DNA from: Sulfurovum sp.
GTDB lineage: Bacteria; Campylobacterota; Campylobacteria; Campylobacterales; Sulfurovaceae
NCBI GenBank assembly: GCA_004377245.1
Contig: SOIK01000117.1
Span: 1-6,646, forward strand
Length of the DNA stretch: 6,646 nt
Direction: 5' to 3'
Shown: positions 1-5,624 of the stretch, in pieces
Position numbering within the stretch: the stretch's first letter is position 1
Layout of the letters: every line of letters begins with the position of its first letter
The notes under the pieces: generated by a model
What the model was told of the DNA's origin: nothing
The model's database searches: none
The model's input: the letters and a program-made list of their open reading frames with translations, nothing else
Translations under genes and position numbers: made by a program

Positions 1-87
1 GAACACTCAAAAATCAATAGTATCTACTTCATAAGACAACATCATCTTTGTAGAGAGCAATAAAAATGAAAATCGCAACAGTTTAAT

Positions 88-93
88 TATAAT
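88..93 (+). promoter_or_regulatory. candidate sigma-70 -10 box (TATAAT)
   Basis: A perfect TATAAT lies in the AT-rich leader, 82 bases before the start of the binding-protein gene. No good -35 box stands 16-18 bases upstream, which is usual for Campylobacterota promoters, where the -35 is weak. A second, imperfect -10 candidate is TACAAT at 141-146, which would give a leader of only about 20 bases. In DNA this AT-rich, TATAAT can occur by chance. Confidence 0.35.
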
Positions 94-134
94 ATTTATT
101 ATCAATATTAATTGTTATCTAAGGAACATTATCA

Positions 135-147
135 TATTGTTACAATA
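135..147. promoter_or_regulatory. 13-bp inverted repeat, possible operator
   Basis: The arms TATTGT (135-140) and ACAATA (142-147) are perfect reverse complements around a single central T. The repeat overlaps the alternative -10 candidate TACAAT (141-146) and sits 28 bases before the start codon, where a repressor could act. ATTGTTA also occurs 25 bp upstream at 111-117. The motif does not match the FNR consensus or the TTAAC-N4-GTTAA box of the nitrosative-stress regulator NssR, so the regulator is unknown. Confidence 0.3.
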
Positions 148-175
148 ATAGTTATCAAAATAATAAGGAAACCAA

Positions 176-1159
176 ATGTTTAAAAAAATAATCTTAGCTC
201 TAGCTCTCCTCTTCACAATAAATGCAGGTGCGGATGAAGTTAAAAAAGTAGAAAAACTCATCCTAAGTGGGCCAATGGCTTCAGTCTCTCACCCTCTCAT
301 ACACATGATAGAAACTGGTGCTTTGAATGATGTGGCTGAGAAGGTTGAGTTCAAACTTTGGAAGAGTCCTGATGAGTTGAGAGCTTATACTTTGAGAGGT
401 GGAGCTGATTTTATAGCAGTGCCAACTAATGTAGGGGCAAATTTATATAATAAAGGGGTAGATATAAAACTGCTCAATGTCTCTGTTTGGGGTATACTCA
501 ACATACTTACGCGAGACAAAACAAAAAAAACACTCAAGGATTTTGTAGGGTGTGAGATAGCGATGCCGTTTCGTGCCGATATGCCAGACATAGTTTTTGA
601 AGAGATAGTCAAAAAACAAGGCTTGGATCCTAAAAAAGATTTTAAACTTCGCTACCTGAGTTCTCCTATCGATGCGATGCAAATGTTGATACTTCGACGT
701 GTTGACCATGCACTCTTGGCTGAACCTGCAACTTCTATAGCATTGCGTAAAACAGGGTCATTTCCTCTGAAAATCATTGCTCCAGATCTGTACCGAGGAC
801 CAGACTTGCAAAAAGAGTGGGGAGAAGCATTTAAGGTAGAAAGTAAAATTCCTGAAGCTGGTATAGCAGTTATTGGTGATATGATTAAAAATGAGTACAT
901 CGTTAAAAGATTTAATGAAGAGTATGCAAAATCTTTAGCTTGGTACAAAGCCAACCCAAAAGAGGCTGGAGAGATGATGGTCAAAACCATTCCTATGCTT
1001 GATGCAGAAGGTGTAGCTGATAGTATTGCCCATGTGCAACTAGATGTTGTAAGTGCCAAAGATGCAAAAAAAGATTTAGAGTTTTTCTATGATATTTTAA
1101 AATCTAACAATCCAAAAACCATTGGTGGAAAACTTCCTGATGAAGGATTTTACTACTAA
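176..1159 (+). CDS. periplasmic substrate-binding protein of a TauA/SsuA/NMT1-type ABC importer
   Basis: This 327-residue protein should capture a small solute in the periplasm and deliver it to the permease and ATPase encoded just downstream. A Sec signal peptide is clear: Lys-Lys at 3-4, a hydrophobic core at 5-15, and a likely signal peptidase I cut after A17-G18-A19. The mature part has the two-lobed layout of the SsuA/TauA/NMT1 group, including AVPTNVGANLYNKG at 81-94 and LLAEPATSIAL at 180-190. The length suits that group; nitrate-binding NrtA proteins are usually about 100 residues longer. The ATG is well supported by AAGGAA five bases upstream, and the stop overlaps the permease start by one base (TAATG). 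The ligand (nitrate, sulfonate, thiamine precursor or another compound) cannot be read from sequence. Annotation as a nitrate or sulfonate binder would be an over-call. Confidence 0.85.
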   Translation: MFKKIILALALLFTINAGADEVKKVEKLILSGPMASVSHPLIHMIETGALNDVAEKVEFKLWKSPDELRAYTLRGGADFIAVPTNVGANLYNKGVDIKLLNVSVWGILNILTRDKTKKTLKDFVGCEIAMPFRADMPDIVFEEIVKKQGLDPKKDFKLRYLSSPIDAMQMLILRRVDHALLAEPATSIALRKTGSFPLKIIAPDLYRGPDLQKEWGEAFKVESKIPEAGIAVIGDMIKNEYIVKRFNEEYAKSLAWYKANPKEAGEMMVKTIPMLDAEGVADSIAHVQLDVVSAKDAKKDLEFFYDILKSNNPKTIGGKLPDEGFYY

Positions 1160-1941
1160 TGAAATTTATCCTCAAAATCCTAAAAGATTTCCCTGCCTAC
1201 TTATGGAGTGGTTGGGGAGCTATCGCTTCTATCTTGCTCTTTATAGCCTGTTGGGACGTGGGAAATCAGATTTATGGTAATCTGGTTCTCCCATCACCAC
1301 TAGAGACTTTTAAAACCTTATCTTTGATGCTTCAAGATGATGCTGTTTGGGATGAGATAACCATCACCTTATACCGTGCGTCTGCTGGTTTTGGTCTCTC
1401 TTTGCTTTTTGGTTCTGTTCTTGGACTTCTCGCTGGTTTCTTTGCAACTGCTTCTATGATGAGTCGTCCTGTTGTGACTATTTTGGTGGGTATGCCACCT
1501 ATTGCATGGATTGTTTTAGCGATGATATGGTTTGGAATGGGTGACGAGACGGTTATATTTACAGTTATCGTCGCCTCTTTTCCTATTATATTTGTGGGAG
1601 CATTACAAGGAACACGAACACTAGAGGATGACCTAAAAGAGATGGCTGATAGTTTCAAACTGCCTTGGCATATGAAGTTTGCTGATGTCTATTTCCCTCA
1701 TATATTCTCTTATGTCTTCCCTGCTTGGGTGAGTGGTCTTGGTATGGCTTGGAAGATAGTTGTGATGGCTGAACTCTTAGCCACAAGTGATGGTATAGGT
1801 GCATCACTTGCAGTAGCTCGAAGTCAGTTAGATACGCCTACTGCTTTGGCTCTTGTAACTATTATGATTGGGTCTTTGATGTTTATCGAGTATATTATTT
1901 TAGAGCCTATTAAAAGAGAGGTTGAACTATGGAGAAGTTAG
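1159..1941 (+). CDS. ABC importer permease, SsuC/TauC/NrtB-like (BPD_transp_1)
   Basis: This is the inner-membrane channel subunit, expected to work as a homodimer with the binding protein upstream and the ATPase downstream. At 260 residues it is the normal length for SsuC/TauC. About six membrane segments are visible near residues 18-34, 75-97, 104-124, 129-149, 185-205 and 228-248. The cytoplasmic coupling (EAA) loop lies around residues 161-184: EMADSFKLPW, then the YFPH turn in place of the usual LP, then the GLGMAWKIVVMAEL helix that follows the loop in this family. The first residue of the usual EAA is Glu here but the second is Met, a minor variation. Translation starts in the TAATG overlap with the preceding stop. 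AAGGA at 1143-1147 is a somewhat distant ribosome binding site, so coupling to the upstream gene is likely. Confidence 0.9.
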   Translation: MKFILKILKDFPAYLWSGWGAIASILLFIACWDVGNQIYGNLVLPSPLETFKTLSLMLQDDAVWDEITITLYRASAGFGLSLLFGSVLGLLAGFFATASMMSRPVVTILVGMPPIAWIVLAMIWFGMGDETVIFTVIVASFPIIFVGALQGTRTLEDDLKEMADSFKLPWHMKFADVYFPHIFSYVFPAWVSGLGMAWKIVVMAELLATSDGIGASLAVARSQLDTPTALALVTIMIGSLMFIEYIILEPIKREVELWRS

Positions 1942-2666
1942 AAGTAAGTAAGCTAAATCATCATTTTGGATTTACTGAGATTTTAAGAGATATAAACTTT
2001 ACTCTAGAATATGGTCAAGTTTTATCTGTAGTTGGTCCTAGTGGTGGTGGTAAAACTACTTTACTTCATCTATGTGCTGGGTTGCTTGATGTTGAAGAGG
2101 GAGAGGTATCAAATACATTTGTTAGTTCATCTTTTGCTTTTCAAGAGGGGCGACTTCTTCCTTGGAAAAATGTGATTGATAATATCTCCTTAGGTCTTCT
2201 TGCAAAAGGTATTTCAAAAAAAGAATCTATAGAAAAATCAAAACAAATAGCACTTAAATTTGGACTTGAAGAGGATGATTTTGATAAATTTCCAAAAGAT
2301 TTAAGTGGTGGTATGAAACAAAGAGTTTCATTTGCCAGGGCTTTGGTTGTGAATCCATCTTTGCTTTTTCTTGATGAGCCTTTTAGTGCTTTAGATATTG
2401 GACTTAAAAAAGAGTTACAAGCTATTTTAATAGATATGATAGATAAAAAAGAGATAAGTATATTGTTTATTACTCATGATTTAATGGAAGCTATAAGACT
2501 AAGTGATGAAATTTTACTTCTTCAAGCCGACCCAGGGCATATTGTCAAAAAATTCCAATATGACTTACCACAAAAACAAAGAGATGATAAGTTTGTCTAT
2601 GAGCAAACTGCAAAAATATTACAAGATGAAACTATTATAAATACATTTGAACTGGAGCTAAAATAA
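1929..2666 (+). CDS. ABC importer ATPase, SsuB/TauB/NrtD-like
   Basis: This is the ATP-hydrolysing subunit that powers the importer from the cytoplasmic face. All catalytic motifs are intact in its 245 residues: Walker A GPSGGGKTT (36-44), Q-loop with Q72 in FQEGRLLPW, signature LSGGMKQR (125-132), Walker B LLFLDEP (145-151), D-loop SALD (153-156) and switch histidine H183 in ITHD. The FQEGRLLPW Q-loop is typical of the nitrate/sulfonate/taurine ATPase subfamily. The frame begins 13 bases before the permease stop, with GAGAGG at 1916-1921 as ribosome binding site. The gene is visibly more AT-rich than the two before it: one sampled 60-base line, 2401-2460, has 13 G+C against 23-29 in four sampled permease lines. 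The family is secure; the substrate is not. Confidence 0.92.
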   Translation: MEKLEVSKLNHHFGFTEILRDINFTLEYGQVLSVVGPSGGGKTTLLHLCAGLLDVEEGEVSNTFVSSSFAFQEGRLLPWKNVIDNISLGLLAKGISKKESIEKSKQIALKFGLEEDDFDKFPKDLSGGMKQRVSFARALVVNPSLLFLDEPFSALDIGLKKELQAILIDMIDKKEISILFITHDLMEAIRLSDEILLLQADPGHIVKKFQYDLPQKQRDDKFVYEQTAKILQDETIINTFELELK

Positions 2667-3916
2667 TGGCTGAAATTCAAGATAAAGAACAAAAATTACA
2701 CGCAACAAATCATTATCTATACTACCCTGATGAGAAAAATGTACCACCATATTTAGCTTATGGATTTCGACCAGTATTTCTACTTCTTGCTCCATATATG
2801 ATAATCTCAATGGCTTTATGGGGATTGGTTTGGAGTGGAACTATAAATATACCATTTATGAATGATACCCTTACTTGGCATGTTTATGAGATGTTATTTG
2901 GGATACTTACAGCAGGTGTCATGGCATTTTTAACTACGGGACTACCTGAACTTTTTCCTGGCATGGTTCCCTTTATAGGTCGTAGGTTGTGGTGGATTAT
3001 GGCTTTATGGGTTGCAGGTCGTGTAAGTTTTTGGCTTATTGATGTTACAGGAGTTTATCTTACTGCTATTTTAAATCTAGCGATGCTAGGTTGGCTCATT
3101 TGGTTTGCTAAAGATGTTGTTTTGGATAAGCTTCAAAGACACGCTAGTTTAGGATATGCACTTGTAACAATATTTGGTATTGAAGTTTGGTTTTTTGCCT
3201 CAAAATTAGGATATGCAGTGACTGATTCTATGAGTATTTTAAAAGTTGCATTAGGTTTTATAGTTGTTTTAATTTTACTTGCAATGAGAAGAGTAAATAT
3301 GGAAGCAGTTAATGAACTAATGGAAGATAAGGGAATTGATGATATTTATATAGCACGACCACCATTAACAAATCTTGCAGTTTTTACAGTGATTGTATTT
3401 ACTATTGTTGAATTTTTATATCCTACAAATTCAGCACTTGGTTGGTTAGGATTAGCTAGTGGGGCAGCTATTTTAGCTATTACCGGTGATTATATATTGA
3501 AAGATAAAAATATTTTAAATCAACCCTATGTTTGGTATCTAGCTCCCATATTTATAATGCTGGGTACAGGATATGCCTTAATGGGTTGGGATATACTCAA
3601 CGATGATATTTATGGCATGAACCACTTTAGACATTTTATCACTAGTGGTGGCCTGGGACTTGCATATCTGATGATAATGATAATAATTGGATGGATACAT
3701 ACAGGGCGACATCTTACATCAAATATCTATACACACTTGATGGTTTTATTTATAATTGTAGCAACACTCCTCAGAGGTTTAATTCCATTTTTTGAAGAAT
3801 ATACAAGCGGATTATATTTATGGTCATCTATTATTTGGACTATTCCATTTATACTATATATTAAAGTGTTTTTTGGCTTTTTAGTAGCTCCTAGAGCTGA
3901 TGGGATAAAGGGGTAA
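2666..3916 (+). CDS. nnrS: NnrS family haem-copper membrane protein
   Basis: This 416-residue integral membrane protein has about 12 helices and family landmarks in order: FRPVFLL (34-40), WHVYEMLFGILTAGVMAFL (71-89), the LWVAGR segment (114-119), and the C-terminal MNHFRHF to GWIHTGRHL region (318-350). Histidines at 72, 320, 323, 345, 349 and 357 are candidate haem or copper ligands. NnrS was described in Rhodobacter as a haem- and copper-containing protein of the nitric-oxide regulon and is tied to nitric oxide resistance in Vibrio; its exact chemistry is unsettled. The start overlaps the ATPase stop (TAATG), with GGAG at 2654-2657. It is therefore co-translated with the importer, which points to a shared role in nitrogen-oxide metabolism or nitrosative stress (inference). 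The N-terminal ~30 residues before the FRP motif are a polar extension. Confidence 0.88.
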   Translation: MAEIQDKEQKLHATNHYLYYPDEKNVPPYLAYGFRPVFLLLAPYMIISMALWGLVWSGTINIPFMNDTLTWHVYEMLFGILTAGVMAFLTTGLPELFPGMVPFIGRRLWWIMALWVAGRVSFWLIDVTGVYLTAILNLAMLGWLIWFAKDVVLDKLQRHASLGYALVTIFGIEVWFFASKLGYAVTDSMSILKVALGFIVVLILLAMRRVNMEAVNELMEDKGIDDIYIARPPLTNLAVFTVIVFTIVEFLYPTNSALGWLGLASGAAILAITGDYILKDKNILNQPYVWYLAPIFIMLGTGYALMGWDILNDDIYGMNHFRHFITSGGLGLAYLMIMIIIGWIHTGRHLTSNIYTHLMVLFIIVATLLRGLIPFFEEYTSGLYLWSSIIWTIPFILYIKVFFGFLVAPRADGIKG

Positions 3917-3921
3917 AAGAG

Positions 3922-4347
3922 CTATTTGGAGCTATTGTCCTCCTGTGGTTTCTTTAGCCTATGTGTTTTATAATGTTCATCAAACCACTCAGGTATCTCA
4001 AACTCTGTCTCTACAAGCACTTGAGCATAGTCTCTCATCTCTTCTTGAGTGAGTTCAATCTTTGGCATCACGCCAAACAGTTTAACAGCCGGTTTCATCA
4101 AAGTACGTTCTTTGGCAGGAGCGGCTAAAAAAGTCTTCATACGCTCCATAGCTACAGTCATATTACCATCAGCCAGTCGTAGATAGACTTGATTAACCGC
4201 TACGAGTGGTGGAGCTTTTTTATTTTTCTTATACGTATCATGACAGGACATACATGCTTTTTCAAAGGCATAGAGTACTTTTTCATCGACATGGGCATTG
4301 AGTGTAATTACTCCCCATAGAGTTACTAAAAGTAAAATGATTTTCAC
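3922..4347 (-). CDS. small single-haem periplasmic cytochrome c (GTG start)
   Basis: This 141-residue exported electron carrier has one haem-binding motif, CMSCH (C32, C35, H36), followed by APPL (45-48) as in class I cytochromes c. M94 in FGVMP is the likeliest distal haem ligand; M84 is the alternative. Residues 1-18 form a Sec signal peptide (MKIILLLVTL core, likely cut after LNA), so the protein acts in the periplasm, where haem is attached. The tail from about 125 is hydrophilic. The start is GTG at 4345-4347, chosen because it yields the signal peptide directly and has AAGGGA five bases upstream. It overlaps the helicase stop as GTGA. It is the last gene of the minus-strand operon and ends 5 bp from the convergent nnrS stop. 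Its redox partner cannot be inferred from the window. Confidence 0.87.
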   Translation of the reverse strand: MKIILLLVTLWGVITLNAHVDEKVLYAFEKACMSCHDTYKKNKKAPPLVAVNQVYLRLADGNMTVAMERMKTFLAAPAKERTLMKPAVKLFGVMPKIELTQEEMRDYAQVLVETEFEIPEWFDEHYKTHRLKKPQEDNSSK

Positions 4348-5624
4348 TCTATTCCCTTATAATACTCCACTACCCTATTATCAACATGGATCACCCTATT
4401 CAAATACTGTGTCAAATCCCCTTTGTTAAAATCTATCTTCAACTTTTTAGGATCTATCGCTCTTGAGATAGCTACATAAAACTGGCTAGGTGCAAAAATG
4501 TTATCTACATTACAGACAAGGTTGTCTATGCTCATTCCTTGTGATTTATGTATGGTGACAGCATAGGCTAGCTTCAAAGGAAACTGTGAAAGTGTGGCAA
4601 GGGACATCGTCTCTACCGTACCGTTATCTTTGACTATCATATCAAGCAGGTCAAACTCATGTCGTTCCACCCTGACAAACTCACCCTCTTTCTCTACGAT
4701 AAGGTGATTTTCCTCTATCTTTCTGAGTATGCCTCTCTCACCGTTCACAAATTTACCCCATTTGTTCACCGTAAAAAGTATGGGAACACCCTCTTTAAGT
4801 GTAAGTTGCTCAGAGATAGGTAACATGTTCTTCCAGCCAGCCAACTTCTTCTCGTGTACTTTTCCAAACATCTCTATGTTTGCGAAGAGTATGGTCTCTT
4901 CAGTATCGAGTTCATTGATTTTTACACGGTTGGTCTGTTCCACTTCCAGGTTACGTCCATACAGGTATGTCGGGTCTTTCTCCATCCCTTCTGTGTTCCA
5001 GAGTCTTGTCATATAACTTACTACTTCTTCATCACAAACACCTTTTCGGACTTTAGAGAGGATATGCGTAAACTCTGCATCTGTGGTACGCTTCATTTCA
5101 GTCAGCTCTATAACCATTAAGTCGAAGCGTTCCCATGCCATACTCTCAAAGGCATAGAGTTTGCTTCCAAAGATATCATTTCTATTTTGATGCTTTTGTA
5201 CGGGTGGTAGTTGAAAGAAATCTCCCACAAAAAGTACTTTCCCCAGGTATCCGTAGTTGTTCAGCCTATAAGCTATCATATCGAGCAAGTCCGTACTCAC
5301 CATAGAGATCTCATCGATGATGATAATATCTGTGGCTTTCAGTACTTTTTTGAGGTCAGAGAGCCTTTTCTTTGCCCGTTTATCACCCGCAGCCAATTCA
5401 TCAAAGTTGGAAGCTATCCCAAAGACAAAAAAGCTATGCACCGTAAACCCACCGATGTTCACAGCACTCACTCCCGTAGAACCCAAAGAGACAACCTGCT
5501 TCCCTCTTTTTCGGTAATCGGAGATCACTTCATTGGTGATATAACTCTTCCCTACACCTGCACCGCCTGTCAAAAAGACATTGGAGTGTTTCAGTGCTTC
5601 TAATACATCTACTTTATCGCTCAA
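4344..5624 (-). CDS. Pif1-like superfamily 1B DNA helicase / AAA ATPase (TTG start)
   Basis: This 426-residue cytosolic ATP-dependent helicase resembles Pif1/RecD-type enzymes that move 5' to 3' on single-stranded DNA. The motifs appear in order: I, LTGGAGVGKS (18-27); Ia, GSTGVSAVNIGGFTVHSFF (48-66); II, IIIDEISMV (101-109); III, VLFVGDFFQLPPV (130-142); a UvrD_C_2-type motif, LAYAVTIHKSQGMSID (352-367); and VI, QFYVAISRA (381-389). All key residues (K26, D104, E105, Q138, R388) are present. There is no extra N- or C-terminal domain, so it is a compact bacterial form. The start is TTG at 5622-5624; no ATG lies between it and the P-loop, and AAGG stands seven bases upstream. The TTGA overlap couples it to the RNase gene. 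Its role (replication forks, G-quadruplexes or repair) is not shown by the neighbours, which encode exported proteins. Confidence 0.9.
   Translation of the reverse strand: MSDKVDVLEALKHSNVFLTGGAGVGKSYITNEVISDYRKRGKQVVSLGSTGVSAVNIGGFTVHSFFVFGIASNFDELAAGDKRAKKRLSDLKKVLKATDIIIIDEISMVSTDLLDMIAYRLNNYGYLGKVLFVGDFFQLPPVQKHQNRNDIFGSKLYAFESMAWERFDLMVIELTEMKRTTDAEFTHILSKVRKGVCDEEVVSYMTRLWNTEGMEKDPTYLYGRNLEVEQTNRVKINELDTEETILFANIEMFGKVHEKKLAGWKNMLPISEQLTLKEGVPILFTVNKWGKFVNGERGILRKIEENHLIVEKEGEFVRVERHEFDLLDMIVKDNGTVETMSLATLSQFPLKLAYAVTIHKSQGMSIDNLVCNVDNIFAPSQFYVAISRAIDPKKLKIDFNKGDLTQYLNRVIHVDNRVVEYYKGIE
4353..4358 (-). promoter_or_regulatory. ribosome binding site supporting the GTG start of the cytochrome gene
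   Basis: On the minus strand this reads AAGGGA, five bases before GTG at 4347-4345. It lies inside the last codons of the helicase gene and, with the GTGA overlap, argues for coupled translation. No ATG alternative gives a complete signal peptide. Confidence 0.7.

Larger units (their letters stand above)
1..175. other. AT-rich intergenic leader upstream of the ABC-nnrS operon
   Basis: No convincing gene is seen here on either strand. One + frame is open from base 1 to a TAA at 61-63 (20 codons), so the tail of an upstream gene cannot be excluded, but its composition is not convincing and it is too short to assign. From about base 81 the DNA becomes very AT-rich and holds candidate promoter elements, a small inverted repeat and four copies of TTATC (99, 115, 129, 152). 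The stretch ends in a good ribosome binding site, AAGGAA at 165-170, five bases before the first ATG. Confidence 0.6.

Noticed and set aside
1..63. Open + frame ending in TAA, possible tail of an upstream gene
   Set aside because: Twenty codons without recognisable sequence; the composition does not look like coding DNA and the upstream context is missing.
145..158. FNR-like site: ATAAT-AGTT-ATCAA against TTGAT-N4-ATCAA
   Set aside because: Only the right half matches fully and the left half matches 3 of 5. It lies just before the ribosome binding site, a poor place for an activator, and such partial matches are expected in AT-rich DNA.
652..1059. 135-codon open frame antisense to the binding-protein gene
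   Set aside because: It is a shadow of a well-supported gene, has Ser/Ala-rich composition typical of reverse frames and no recognisable domain. The same holds for the other antisense frames over the permease, helicase and RNase genes.
3884..3937. Possible bidirectional terminator between the convergent operons (AGCTC-CTA-GAGCT hairpin at 3886-3898 and two GAGCTATT copies)
   Set aside because: The stem is only 5 bp and no T-tract follows on either strand; the elements lie within coding ends. No intrinsic terminator can be supported.
4262..5160. Identical 15-bp TCAAAGGCATAGAGT at 4262-4276 and 5146-5160
   Set aside because: Both copies encode LYAFE in the same frame of two unrelated proteins. 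Shared codon choice for a common peptide explains it better than a repeat.
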